Shown here: one piece after another, positions 25,538 through 34,120 of the stretch
Layout of the letters: each line of letters opens with the position of its first letter
Numbering within the stretch: the first letter of the stretch is position 1
Source: Blautia sp.
GTDB taxonomy: Bacteria; Bacillota; Clostridia; Lachnospirales; Lachnospiraceae
DNA: 64,000 nt
Direction: 5' to 3'
Assembly (NCBI GenBank): GCA_017463155.1
Contig: JAFTPT010000001.1
Coordinates: 1 to 64,000 of the forward strand
Position numbers and translations under genes: made by a program
Notes under the pieces: generated by a model
Seen by the model: only the letters and a program-made list of their open reading frames with translations
What the model was told of the DNA's origin: nothing
Databases searched by the model: none

Positions 25538-26845
25538 ATGCAATACGAAGAGGCAGTAGCCTATATAGATGAAACGCCGAAGTTTACCAAAAAGCATTCC
25601 CTGGAGCACACGAAAAACGCCCTGCGGCGCCTCGGCGATCCGCAGAAGGATTTCAGGGTGATCCATGTGGCGGGAACCAACGGAAAGGGAAGCACCTGTG
25701 CTTTTCTGGCATCGATGCTGCGTGAGCAGGGATACCGGTGCGGGCTTTTTACGTCGCCCCACCTGGTGGAGATCACCGAGAGGTTTCTGATCGACGAGGA
25801 GGAGATAAGCCGGGAGGTTTTCCGGGATGCTTTTGAACGGGTCCTCGCGCTTTCCAAAGAGCTGGAGGCCGAAGGGGAAGGCCATCCCACCTATTTTGAG
25901 ATGCTCTTCCTGATCGGTATGCTGATCTTTTCCGAGGCGAAGGTGTCCTACGTGATCCTGGAGACGGGGCTCGGCGGCAGGCTGGACGCCACCACGGCGG
26001 TGGAGGATCCGGTCGCCTGCGTGATCACGTCCATCAGCCTGGATCACATGCAGTATCTTGGAAATACCGTGCCCGAGATCGCCGGCGAGAAGGCCGGGAT
26101 CATGGTCCCGGGCGTTCCGGTGGTCTACGACGGGAACGATCCGGAGGCGGCTTCTGTCATGCGTACCCATGCCGATGAGCTCGGATGTCCCTGGTTTGAG
26201 ATCAAAAGGGAGGACACGAGGATCGTAAACAGGACGAAGGACGGGATCGATTTTTCGGTGCCGGAGTTCGGGTATGGCGAGGAAGTCTTCCACATACCCT
26301 TTATCGCCGAATACCAGGTGATGAACGCGGCCCTCGCGGTCACGACGGCCTGGGTGATCCGGGACGAGCTGGAGTTGTCCGTCGAGGCGGTCGGCCGGGG
26401 ACTTTCGAACACCCGGTGGCCGGGACGGATGGAGACGGTCCTCCCGGGCGTCATCGTGGACGGCGCGCATAACGACGACGGCGTGGCAAAGTTTATCGAG
26501 ACGGCGGAGCATTTTCAGGAGGAGTTTCCTGTGACGCTGCTTTTTTCCGCCGTGGACGACAAGGATTACCGCGGCATGATCGCGGAGATCTGCGGGAAGC
26601 TGCGCCTCACCCATGTGGTGACCACGCAGGTGGGCGGTTACCGGCAGGTACCGGCCGGGGAGCTGGCACAGATCTTCCGGGAGAACGGGGTCTCGGCGGT
26701 GGAAGCCTGCCCGGATCCGGAGGAGGCTTTCCGGATGGCATACAGGAACCGGAACAAGGAAGGGTTTCTGTTCTGCGTCGGATCTTTGTACCTGGTGGGG
26801 ATCATCAAGGCTTTGATCGGGAGAGACGATTATGATCGATTATGA
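25538..26845 (+). CDS. folC: Folylpolyglutamate/dihydrofolate synthase
   Basis: 435 residues. The Mur-ligase-like P-loop AGTNGKGST is near 45-53. FTSPHLVEITER, which contacts folate, follows, then ETGLGGRLDAT and VDGAHNDDG. It adds glutamates to folates (and possibly to dihydropteroate). It is co-transcribed with the gene before it, and the next small gene overlaps its last 14 bases. Confidence 0.94.
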   Translation: MQYEEAVAYIDETPKFTKKHSLEHTKNALRRLGDPQKDFRVIHVAGTNGKGSTCAFLASMLREQGYRCGLFTSPHLVEITERFLIDEEEISREVFRDAFERVLALSKELEAEGEGHPTYFEMLFLIGMLIFSEAKVSYVILETGLGGRLDATTAVEDPVACVITSISLDHMQYLGNTVPEIAGEKAGIMVPGVPVVYDGNDPEAASVMRTHADELGCPWFEIKREDTRIVNRTKDGIDFSVPEFGYGEEVFHIPFIAEYQVMNAALAVTTAWVIRDELELSVEAVGRGLSNTRWPGRMETVLPGVIVDGAHNDDGVAKFIETAEHFQEEFPVTLLFSAVDDKDYRGMIAEICGKLRLTHVVTTQVGGYRQVPAGELAQIFRENGVSAVEACPDPEEAFRMAYRNRNKEGFLFCVGSLYLVGIIKALIGRDDYDRL

Positions 26846-26984
26846 AGAGGAATTAAAGAAATTCGAACCCTGTAAGGATGTGAATGATGCCGAGGGCGCG
26901 ATCTACGACCGCGAACTGACCGACATCCTGGATGTCCTGCAGGATATGATCCGTGAGAACAAGAACAACAAACGGACACGCTAA
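26832..26984 (+). CDS. Small acidic helical protein overlapping folC
   Basis: 50 residues, MIDYEEELKKFEPCKDVNDA at the start and a long helix TDILDVLQDMIRENKNN at the end. The ATG lies inside the last codons of folC (14-base overlap), so translation is probably coupled. No family is known to me. Strong codon quality, conserved-looking charge pattern and tight packing between folC and the TPR gene support a real gene. It is well below usual gene-caller cut-offs. Confidence 0.6.
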   Translation: MIDYEEELKKFEPCKDVNDAEGAIYDRELTDILDVLQDMIRENKNNKRTR

Positions 26985-27008
26985 AGGCAAAGACAAAGGA
27001 GACTGTGG

Positions 27009-28298
27009 ATGAACTGCATCAACTGCGGCAGCCGTCTGTCGAAAACGGACCGGGAATATTGTCCGCACTGCGGGTTCAATATCAAGGTCCAGCGGAAGGT
27101 GGATTATCTTTCCAAGTATTACTATAACCAGGGCCTTGAGAAGGCTACGATCCGGGACCTTTCCGGGGCAATCAGCTGCCTGAAGCAGAGCCTGACATAC
27201 AATAAAAACAACATCGACGCCAGGAACCTTCTGGGGCTTGTGTATTTTGAAACCGGTGAGGTGGTGGCAGCCCTCAGCGAGTGGGTCATCAGCAAGAACC
27301 TGCAGTCCTCGCACAACCTGGCTTCGGACTATATCGCCCGCCTGCAGGCAAATTCCAACAAGCTGGAGGCGATCAACGAGACGATCCGAAAATACAATCA
27401 TGCACTGGAGCTCTGCCGGGAAGGCCATGAGGATATGGCGGCGATCCAGCTGAAACGGATCCTGACGCAGAATTCCAAGCTGATCAAGGGATATCACCTG
27501 CTGGCACTGATCCACATGAAGAACCACGAGTGGAACCGGGCCCGCAGGATCTTAAAGAAAGCCGCGCGGATCGACAAGACCAACACCACGACCCTCCGTT
27601 TCCTGAAGGAGGTCGATGAGCAGACCGGCGTCACCACAAAGCTTGAAAAAGACAGCCGCCGGGGACTTTTCGGCGGAAACGAGAAGCCTGTGGAGGAGCC
27701 GCTTGACAGCGAGGCCTCCGTACCGGTGAACGTCTACCGGGAACGTTCCAGGATCTCCCTGTTCGTGATCCTGGTGGCCGGTCTGGCCGCGGGAGCGCTT
27801 GCTTTCTGGCTTCTGGCGGTGCCTGCGATCCGTCAGAAGATCTACCGGGAGGCAAACCAGCAGATCACCAAGTACAGCGAATCACTGGCCAGCCAGGGCG
27901 TGGAGCTTTCCAGAGCCCAGTCCGCCGCCCAGGAATCCGGGGATTCCGCGGAGGAGATCACCAAACTCGTCGAGGAGGAAAAAAGGAAGAGCCAGAGCTA
28001 TGAGCATCTGCTGAACGCGACCATGTATCTGCAGCAGTACGACCTGGACGACGCGGCCCTGGAGGTGCAGCAGGTCTATGTGAGCACGCTGACGGAGACC
28101 ATGATGCCGGTCTACAACAACATCGTGAACCAGACGGGCGTGTACGGCATCGAAGACGGCAGCGCCGTGAACGGGAGCGCCATGGAGCAGAGCGGCAGCG
28201 AATCCGGCTACTATGAGGAAAGCTACGACGAAGACTATTCGGAAGAGTACTACGACGAAGAGTACTACGATGAAGAGTATTACGACGAGGGGTACTGA
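27009..28298 (+). CDS. Zinc-ribbon, TPR-containing membrane protein with acidic Tyr tail
   Basis: 429 residues. An N-terminal zinc ribbon (Cys3, Cys6, Cys18, Cys21) is followed by three to four TPR-like helical pairs (about 30-200). One transmembrane helix comes next (about 248-268, ISLFVILVAGLAAGALAFWL), then an extracytoplasmic coiled region. The C-terminal tail is repeats of E-E/Y-Y-Y-D. With the zinc ribbon and TPR inside and the acidic tail outside, it may be an assembly or sensing factor of the envelope; the function is unknown. It is the last gene of the valS-to-TPR cluster, and its stop codon touches a palindromic repeat that can act as terminator. Confidence 0.75.
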   Translation: MNCINCGSRLSKTDREYCPHCGFNIKVQRKVDYLSKYYYNQGLEKATIRDLSGAISCLKQSLTYNKNNIDARNLLGLVYFETGEVVAALSEWVISKNLQSSHNLASDYIARLQANSNKLEAINETIRKYNHALELCREGHEDMAAIQLKRILTQNSKLIKGYHLLALIHMKNHEWNRARRILKKAARIDKTNTTTLRFLKEVDEQTGVTTKLEKDSRRGLFGGNEKPVEEPLDSEASVPVNVYRERSRISLFVILVAGLAAGALAFWLLAVPAIRQKIYREANQQITKYSESLASQGVELSRAQSAAQESGDSAEEITKLVEEEKRKSQSYEHLLNATMYLQQYDLDDAALEVQQVYVSTLTETMMPVYNNIVNQTGVYGIEDGSAVNGSAMEQSGSESGYYEESYDEDYSEEYYDEEYYDEEYYDEGY

Positions 28299-28369
28299 AA
28301 AAGACAGGGGACGGTTCTGTGTCTTGTTTTCAATCGAAAACAAGACACAGAACCGTCCCCTGTCTTTTT
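28298..28369. repeat. Palindromic repeat, copy 1 (34-bp perfect arms)
   Basis: Bases 28298-28331 and 28336-28369 are exact reverse complements with an AATC loop. The arm contains the GACAGGGGACGGTTCT core, itself flanked by AAGACA..TGTCTT, and a T-run ends the right arm. The left arm begins at the last base of the TPR gene stop. The element lies between convergent genes and can work as a bidirectional terminator. The same core is at 48617-48687. Confidence 0.95.
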
Positions 28370-28378
28370 CTGCCTTTT

Positions 28379-28876
28379 TTAATTCGTTTCGACACTCTTG
28401 AAGATCGTACCGCGGTATCTGTACAGTACGCTCAGAAGGATCAGGCCGAGTACGCCGGCGGAGATCACTTCACCCGCGCCCACGGTCAGCATCATGAACG
28501 GGATCGGCAGGTTGACGCCGTACCCGAACCGGAGGACCAGCGGGACGATGATCGCATTGGAGACGATCGGCGGGACAGGAGCCAGGAACCGGCTCTTGTT
28601 GCGGAGCAGATACGTAAAGATCGCCCCAAGCAGTGTGGCGATGCTGCCGAAGATGATATCCGGCAGGATGGCGCCGCCGATGATGTTCGCGAGCAGGCAG
28701 CCCACGAACAGTCCGGGAACGGCGGCCGGCGTGAAGAAGGGCAGGATGGTCAGCGCTTCCGAGAAGCGGACCTGCACTTCGCCGTAGCTTAAGGGGGCAA
28801 ATGCCAGCGTGATCACCACGTAGATCGCGGCGATGGCAGCGGCCTCGACGAGGAACAGAGTGCTTTTGTTTTTCAT
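28379..28876 (-). CDS. queT: QueT family transporter (queuosine precursor uptake)
   Basis: 165 residues with five to six hydrophobic segments. RFSEALTILPFF and VGCLLANIIGG are typical of QueT membrane subunits of energy-coupling-factor transporters, which import preQ0/preQ1-type precursors of queuosine. The start ATG at 28876 follows GGAGAAAAAGTAA. A preQ1-I riboswitch sits directly upstream, which strongly supports the assignment. Confidence 0.93.
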   Translation of the reverse strand: MKNKSTLFLVEAAAIAAIYVVITLAFAPLSYGEVQVRFSEALTILPFFTPAAVPGLFVGCLLANIIGGAILPDIIFGSIATLLGAIFTYLLRNKSRFLAPVPPIVSNAIIVPLVLRFGYGVNLPIPFMMLTVGAGEVISAGVLGLILLSVLYRYRGTIFKSVETN

Positions 28877-28885
28877 TTACTTTTT

Positions 28886-28927
28886 CTCCTTTAGTTTTGT
28901 TTTACGTGAGGAAGGTCTCGAACTCAC
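28886..28927 (-). ncRNA. preQ1-I riboswitch of queT
   Basis: Read on the minus strand: stem GTGAG (28927-28923) with CTCAC (about 28909-28905), loop TTCGAGA, then CCTT. After the stem comes an A-rich strand containing AAAACTAAAGGAG. CCTT can pair with AAGG of the ribosome-binding site to form the class I pseudoknot. preQ1 binding would hide that site and reduce translation of the transporter. Confidence 0.85.
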
Positions 28928-28977
28928 GGTGTATTTTTCATGCGAAACCGTGTAAAATATGGTACGCAACGGTAACT

Positions 28978-29006
28978 AGTTTATAACGTTGAAGCGCGTT
29001 AGTCAA
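28978..29006 (-). promoter_or_regulatory. Promoter of the preQ1 riboswitch-queT unit
   Basis: Minus strand TTGACT (29006-29001), 17-bp spacer, TAAACT (28983-28978). Confidence 0.55.
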
Positions 29007-29141
29007 GCGTGTACCCCGATTATTACCCCAAATTGGAATGAATACTCAAGAAAAAAGAGAGAATACTGTTTATGAGATGTTATAATAGATAACAGCCCGG
29101 ATCGCATACTGGTCCGATGATAAAAACAAGGAGCGTGTGGA

Positions 29142-29825
29142 ATGATGAATATGACGTATCTTGTACTTGCGGTGATCATGTTGATCGTGTTTTTTGTCGT
29201 GCCTTACGTAATCGGGAAAAGGACGGGGAGGAGTTTCAGGGAGGTACTCCTCGGGAAAAAGAGTCCGAAAGAGCAGAAGAAAGACGGTTCCGGGACTGAA
29301 GAACAGAAACGCCGTCAGAAGAACGGGAACAGAAATGACATACTGGAGTTTATGTCGTCCCTTGTCTCTTTTTGCCGGAAGAATGACTGCGACCTGGTGA
29401 TGCCGGGGACCCTGAAAGGGGAGACAGATACAGCCATGTTTACAGCCGTGCTGGTCATGCCGGCCCGGGTGGTCGGCATAACATGCTTCGGATACGGTGG
29501 CACCGTCCTCGCAAAGCAGGGAGAAGAAAACTGGATCCAGACTCTGAACGGACAGAAGATCAAGATCAAAAACCCGGTGATAAAAAATGAACAGCAGCTG
29601 GAGATCCTGAAAGAGGTGCTGAAAAAGGCCGGGCACGACGATGCACCTTCGGAGGTGATCTCAGTCTTTACGTCTCCGAAAGTCGAACTTATGAACGCTG
29701 GAAAATCCGGCTGTTTTACCCGCAGACAGTTTTTTGAAAAGATCAGGGAAGATCGCTTTATGAACGGGCGGCTGAAAACCGAACAGATCGCTGAAGCTCT
29801 GCGGTTTCTGATCATCAGAGAGTAA
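29142..29825 (+). CDS. Membrane-anchored NERD-like protein
   Basis: 227 residues. One N-terminal helix (about 4-24) is followed by a lysine-rich cytoplasmic linker (about 28-65) and a domain with the ordering of NERD proteins: a central strand (RVVGITCFGYGG), then WIQTLNGQKIKIKNPVIKNE resembling the W-x-n-P-x-x-Q motif. The usual catalytic Glu-x-Lys of the central strand is missing, so nuclease activity is doubtful. A TATAAT at 29081-29086 may be its -10, with no good -35. The family assignment is tentative. Confidence 0.5.
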   Translation: MMNMTYLVLAVIMLIVFFVVPYVIGKRTGRSFREVLLGKKSPKEQKKDGSGTEEQKRRQKNGNRNDILEFMSSLVSFCRKNDCDLVMPGTLKGETDTAMFTAVLVMPARVVGITCFGYGGTVLAKQGEENWIQTLNGQKIKIKNPVIKNEQQLEILKEVLKKAGHDDAPSEVISVFTSPKVELMNAGKSGCFTRRQFFEKIREDRFMNGRLKTEQIAEALRFLIIRE

Positions 29826-29870
29826 TGGGCTGTTCGGGAATTGAATTATCTGCAAAATAGTATGGATAAA

Positions 29871-29900
29871 TTGCAAACACAGTTTGTGTAAGGATAAACT
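29871..29900 (+). promoter_or_regulatory. Probable promoter of the TRAP transporter operon
   Basis: TTGCAA (29871-29876), 18-bp spacer, TAAACT (29895-29900); TATAGT at 29900-29905 is an alternative -10. The cre-like operator candidate and the palindrome lie just downstream. Confidence 0.45.
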
Positions 29901-29910
29901 ATAGTATAGA

Positions 29911-29957
29911 TGTAAACGTTTTCCTAAAATGATTACGGAACACGTAATCATTTTAGG
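29911..29957. promoter_or_regulatory. Operator-like sites before dctP: cre/LacI-like box and 15-bp palindrome
   Basis: TGTAAACGTTTTCC (29911-29924) resembles LacI/GalR-family or cre sites and contains GTAAACG, which recurs before the uxa operon. It abuts a perfect inverted repeat, CCTAAAATGATTACG (29923-29937) and CGTAATCATTTTAGG (29943-29957), with a 5-base loop. Being downstream of the promoter, the palindrome could be an operator or an mRNA hairpin. Confidence 0.6.
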
Positions 29958-30013
29958 GGCCACAATTGCCGGGAAAATGAGAATCCCGAAAAATCAGGTA
30001 GGAGGAAATACGA

Positions 30014-31006
30014 ATGAACGCAAAGAAAGTTGTGACAATGGTACTCGCTTCTGTTATGGCAATCGGCGTATTTGCGGCTCCCGCATCCGCTGAAGTAATC
30101 CTGAAATATTCCGAGACGAACTCAATGGATTCCACAGACGGAAAATATGCTCAGTTCTTTAAGGACAAAGTTGCAGAGCTGACCGATGGGGAAGTAGTCA
30201 TCGACGTACAAGCCAGCGGTGTACTTGGAACAGAGGCTGATGTTCTGGATGGCATGGTATCCATGAGCGGTACGGTTGACATCGTTCGTATGAGCTGCTA
30301 TGCATTCAGTAACTATGGCTGCAACAAGTCCGCACTGCTCGGACTTCCGTTTATCTTTGAAAGCTCTGATCATTTCTGGAATTTCGCACATTCCGAGGTT
30401 GGTCAGGAAATCCTGAATGAGCCGGCTGAAAATAACCTTGGCGTGACCGGGCTTTTCTATCTGGAAGATGGCTTCCGCAGCTTCTTCTTTACCAAGCCGG
30501 TTGAAGGAATCGATGACCTGAAGGACAAGAAGCTTCGTGTTTCCTCCGACCAGATCATGACAGGTCTCTGCAAAGGTCTTGGCGCTTCTGCGACAGTCGT
30601 TAACTTCAATGAGCTCTACACAAGCCTTCAGTCGGGGGTTGTTGACGGCGCAGAGCAGCCCATCACCCCGTACGCATCCAACGCATTCAATGAAGTGGCT
30701 CCGTACATGCTTCTTGACGAGCATACCATGGCTACCTCTTCTGTAGTGATCGCAGATATGTCTCTTGATAAATTGACTCCGGAACAGCAGGATGCCCTGT
30801 TTGAAGCAGGAAAGGCTACGGAGGAGTACGCAAGAGAGCTTTGCAAGGAAGATATCGAGAACTGCATGAAAGAACTTGAAGAAAAAGGTGTTACTTTCAT
30901 CGAAGTACCGGATAAGACTCCGTACCGTGAAGCCTGTGCAGATCTGATCGCTCAGTTCACCAGTGGTATCGAGGATACTTATCAGGCAATCCTTGATCTT
31001 GCATAA
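30014..31006 (+). CDS. dctP: TRAP transporter substrate-binding protein, DctP family
   Basis: 330 residues. A signal peptide (MNAKKVVTMVLASVMAIGVF, cleavage after PASAE region near 27) is followed by a DctP-fold receptor. The conserved arginine-containing DGFRSFFFTKPVEG and DLKDKKLRV are near 155-180. NFNELYTSLQSGVVDGAEQP is the second signature. It binds an organic acid outside the cell and delivers it to DctQM. The hexuronate genes that follow point to galacturonate or glucuronate as substrate. AGGAGG at 30000-30005 sets the start. Confidence 0.92.
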   Translation: MNAKKVVTMVLASVMAIGVFAAPASAEVILKYSETNSMDSTDGKYAQFFKDKVAELTDGEVVIDVQASGVLGTEADVLDGMVSMSGTVDIVRMSCYAFSNYGCNKSALLGLPFIFESSDHFWNFAHSEVGQEILNEPAENNLGVTGLFYLEDGFRSFFFTKPVEGIDDLKDKKLRVSSDQIMTGLCKGLGASATVVNFNELYTSLQSGVVDGAEQPITPYASNAFNEVAPYMLLDEHTMATSSVVIADMSLDKLTPEQQDALFEAGKATEEYARELCKEDIENCMKELEEKGVTFIEVPDKTPYREACADLIAQFTSGIEDTYQAILDLA

Positions 31007-31041
31007 TTGATCTCTGAGCTTCATATGTTATGAACAAAAAC

Positions 31042-31075
31042 GGGGAGTGGACGGAAGTAGTTTCGGACACTCCCC
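31042..31075 (+). promoter_or_regulatory. Intercistronic hairpin between dctP and dctQ
   Basis: GGGGAGTG (31042-31049) pairs with CACTCCCC (31068-31075). The T-run comes only about 20 bases later. Such stems after a binding-protein gene usually stabilise its mRNA and lower permease expression by partial termination. Confidence 0.6.
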
Positions 31076-31120
31076 CGACGTGAATAATTCCTTTTTTTAG
31101 AATAATCGGAGTACGTTATT

Positions 31121-31639
31121 ATGGCACAGAAGATTGAAAAATGTTTTGATAAGCTGTATGCAGTTGTCATGGTACTGTGTAAGCTCTTTCTGATCGCAGA
31201 CGTCTGTATTACTTCCTACGCTGTCGCGGGCAGATATGTCGGAAAATGGATCCCTTTTATCAAAGACCCCGCCTGGAGTGAGGAGATCGTTCTTACATGC
31301 ATGGTATATATGGCATTCCTGAGTGCGGCACTGGCCATACGCAGGGGCACTCATATCCGCATGACTTCTCTGGACGGATATCTTCCCGGAAAGCTGATCT
31401 GGGTTCTGGATCTTGTGGCGTATATACTGGTGCTTGCATTCTCCATCGTGCTGATCTATGAAGGATTCAACTTTTCCTTCATGATCGGTCAGAGAGCAAC
31501 CTATACAAGCATTCCCTGGCTGTCCAAGTTCTGGCAGTTTTTCCCGGTTCCTCTGGCCGGCATTGCCATGGTGCTGTTCCAGCTGGAAGTGATCTATAAG
31601 CATATTACAGGAAAAGGAGGGGATAAGAATGCTGACTGA
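31121..31639 (+). CDS. dctQ: TRAP transporter small permease, DctQ
   Basis: 172 residues with four predicted transmembrane helices (about 12-34, 50-68, 88-110 and 130-152). The arrangement and RRGTHIRMTSLDGYLP loop are typical of DctQ. It forms the membrane complex with DctM, driven by the sodium or proton gradient. Its end overlaps the dctM start by 11 bases. Confidence 0.9.
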   Translation: MAQKIEKCFDKLYAVVMVLCKLFLIADVCITSYAVAGRYVGKWIPFIKDPAWSEEIVLTCMVYMAFLSAALAIRRGTHIRMTSLDGYLPGKLIWVLDLVAYILVLAFSIVLIYEGFNFSFMIGQRATYTSIPWLSKFWQFFPVPLAGIAMVLFQLEVIYKHITGKGGDKNAD

Positions 31640-32924
31640 TACCACTGCCATTGCCATTCTTCTGGTTTCTTTCCTGGTAATGATCCTGCTTCGTATCCAT
31701 ATTGCCTATGCGGTGGGCATTTCTTCCACATTATGCCTTCTGTATCTGGGAATCCCGCTGACGAACGTATGCCAGCAGATGGTGAAGGGACTGAGCTCCT
31801 TCTCGTTGATGGCTGTTCCCTTCTTTATCACGATGGGATGCCTGATGGGGGCCGGCGGTATTTCCGACAAGCTGATCGATCTTGCGAATTCTCTGGTGGG
31901 GTGGATGCACGGCGGACTTGCCATGGTAAATATTGTCGCGTCCTATTTCTTTGGAGGTATTTCAGGGTCTGCGACAGCCGACACCGCATCCATCGGAAAG
32001 CTGATGATCCCGATGATGGTGGATGCAGGTTATGATGACGACTTTTCCACCGCTGTCACCATCACCTCCTCTGTGGAGGGCCTTCTGGTACCGCCCAGCC
32101 ACAATATGGTCATTTATGCGACTTCCGCCGGTGGAATCTCCGTAGGCGCACTGTTCATGGCAGGGTATCTGCCGGGGGCGCTGCTTGCTGTTTCCCTGAT
32201 GATCGGTTCCTATATCATTTCCATGAAGAGGCATTACCCGAAGGGAGATAAGTTCAACCTGAAGGTATTTATTAAACAGCTTGGCCGTTCCATCTGGGCG
32301 CTGCTGGCCATTCTGATCGTGGTTGTCGGCGTTGTAGCGGGTGTCTTCACGGCCACGGAATCTGCGGCCATCGCGGTCGTCTACAGCCTGATCATCAGCC
32401 TTGCGGTCTATCGTGAACTGGACTGGAAAGGTGTATGGAGGGTTCTCGGCGACTGTATCGACACACTTTCCATCGTCCTCATCCTCTGCGGTACGTCGAG
32501 CATCTTCGGCTACTGCCTGACCTATCTGCATGTGCCGGATCTGGCAGCAAACGCGATCGTGGGACTGACCGACAACAGGATCATTCTGATATTGCTTCTG
32601 AACCTGATCCTTCTTGTACTGGGCTGTATCATGGATATGGCGCCGATCATTCTGATCGCGACCCCGATCCTTTTCCCGATCGCCCAGTCCATCGGCATCG
32701 ACGCGATCCAGTTTGGTGTGATGATGATCCTCAACTGTGGTATCGGTCTTCTGACACCGCCGGTGGGAAGCTGTCTGTTTATCGGATCAGCCGTGTCCGG
32801 CGTTAAGATCGAAAGGATCGTAAAGGCGACCCTTCCATTCTATCTCTGCATGATCATTGTACTGCTGCTGATCAGTTTCGTCCCGCAAGTCAGCCTGCTG
32901 ATCCCGTCGCTCGTGGGGTATTGA
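31629..32924 (+). CDS. dctM: TRAP transporter large permease, DctM
   Basis: 431 residues with about 12 hydrophobic helices. Family segments are FFGGISGSATADTASIGKLM, IPPSHN-type LVPPSHNMVIYA, and FTATESAAIAVVYSL. GIGLLTPPVG near the end is the second repeat of the discontinuous transport motif. A GGAGGGGATAAG site in the dctQ end drives coupled translation. It is the last gene before a bidirectional terminator. Confidence 0.94.
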   Translation: MLTDTTAIAILLVSFLVMILLRIHIAYAVGISSTLCLLYLGIPLTNVCQQMVKGLSSFSLMAVPFFITMGCLMGAGGISDKLIDLANSLVGWMHGGLAMVNIVASYFFGGISGSATADTASIGKLMIPMMVDAGYDDDFSTAVTITSSVEGLLVPPSHNMVIYATSAGGISVGALFMAGYLPGALLAVSLMIGSYIISMKRHYPKGDKFNLKVFIKQLGRSIWALLAILIVVVGVVAGVFTATESAAIAVVYSLIISLAVYRELDWKGVWRVLGDCIDTLSIVLILCGTSSIFGYCLTYLHVPDLAANAIVGLTDNRIILILLLNLILLVLGCIMDMAPIILIATPILFPIAQSIGIDAIQFGVMMILNCGIGLLTPPVGSCLFIGSAVSGVKIERIVKATLPFYLCMIIVLLLISFVPQVSLLIPSLVGY

Positions 32925-32933
32925 CACAAAAAA

Positions 32934-32966
32934 CGTCTGACCGGTTCTACGGTCAGACGGCTTTTT
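32934..32966. terminator. Terminator between dctM and the AraC-type gene
   Basis: CGTCTGACCG (32934-32943) and CGGTCAGACG (32950-32959) are perfect complements with a six-base loop, then GCTTTTT. A-rich sequence on the left lets it serve the convergent regulator gene too. Confidence 0.9.
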
Positions 32967-32998
32967 ACAAACATAGTCAAAGAAGGATCTGCTTCTTT

Positions 32999-33904
32999 TT
33001 ATTTCTGTCGCGACAACTGGCTTCGGCGGTATTGCAGCGGTCCGTTCCCCACCCTGGCTTTGAAGGCCCGGGAGAATGAACAGATATTGGAATAGCCGGC
33101 TTTCTGGCTGATGATCTCTACAGAATAATCCGTGTTGATGAGCATGGATTTGGCCTGTGTGATCCTGACATGGCTCAGGTAATCGGTGACGGAAATACCC
33201 AAAACTTCCTTGAAAACATTGTAGAGCTGGGTTCTGCTTAAAAGAAATCTCTTTGCAATCTGGTCAACGGAGAGAACTTCGGAATAATGCTCGTCAATGT
33301 AGCGGCAGATGGCTGTAACGGTCTGCGAATGGTTCTGGTAGGAGAGGGAGGATGGTGTTCCGAATCTCTCCTGAAACAGCCGGTTTATCAGAACCAGAAG
33401 CCTGGCCAGTTCCAACTGGAGCAGCAGATGATTCATCGCCGGCCGGCTGGTGTTATCTGAAGCGGATAGAGAATCGGTTTCATTCTGTATGGACACCATC
33501 TGTTCCAGCGTGGATATGATCTGTGGGCGGAGAGAATCCGGCACGGCCAGAAAGTTTTTGTTTCCTTTGTGACGGATAAAACAGTCCAGAAGATTCACCT
33601 CGGGAGAATTCATGCGAAGGATCTGGTCTGCATCAAAGTAGAGAACATAGCGATCATAAGGACCTTTTTCATCTGCATAGCCGATATAATGAAGAGCCAT
33701 GGTGTTGATCAGCACAAGGCTGTTGGCCGGGATCGGTGTAATATCTGCCTCGGTGTGATAGAAGAGGTTTTCCGACCGCGTATAGATGATCTCGTAATGA
33801 GAATGACAGTGGAAAGCCTTGCTATGTGATACAGGCATGTATTTGTGTTGAATGTTCAGTGAATCGGGCAGGTTCTCCAGATATCGGAAATCGGATGAGG
33901 ACAT
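32999..33904 (-). CDS. AraC-family transcriptional regulator
   Basis: 301 residues. The N-terminal cupin-like sensor (HSKAFHCHSHYEIIYTRSE) should bind a small molecule. The C-terminal pair of helix-turn-helix motifs covers about 205-298, with LSVDQIAKRFLLSRTQLYNV and then YSVEIISQKAGYSNICSFSR. It lies between the transporter and the LacI gene and is transcribed away from the latter. A role in activating uronate or polygalacturonate genes is inferred from context. Confidence 0.88.
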   Translation of the reverse strand: MSSSDFRYLENLPDSLNIQHKYMPVSHSKAFHCHSHYEIIYTRSENLFYHTEADITPIPANSLVLINTMALHYIGYADEKGPYDRYVLYFDADQILRMNSPEVNLLDCFIRHKGNKNFLAVPDSLRPQIISTLEQMVSIQNETDSLSASDNTSRPAMNHLLLQLELARLLVLINRLFQERFGTPSSLSYQNHSQTVTAICRYIDEHYSEVLSVDQIAKRFLLSRTQLYNVFKEVLGISVTDYLSHVRITQAKSMLINTDYSVEIISQKAGYSNICSFSRAFKARVGNGPLQYRRSQLSRQK

Positions 33905-34053
33905 GGGACACTCCTATCTTTATGAAGGCCGCACCAGGAAAAATCAGTTCCCTGTAATGTGGTTTCGCAGGTATGTGGGGCCGAGTTTGTGCATGCATCA
34001 GATAGATAACAAATTATGACGCCGGCAGGAAAAAAAGCCTGCAAAAAGAAGCT

Positions 34054-34081
34054 TTGAACCATATCATCAATATGGTATCAT
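34054..34081 (+). promoter_or_regulatory. Promoter with embedded operator, LacI-family gene
   Basis: TTGAAC (34054-34059), 16-bp spacer, TATCAT (34076-34081). The perfect repeat ACCATAT (34058-34064)/ATATGGT (34070-34076) fills the spacer, which suggests binding there would block transcription, possibly autoregulation. Confidence 0.6.
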
Positions 34082-34120
34082 ATTATGATGGAAGAGTCAA
34101 AACAAACGGGGTGAAAACAG

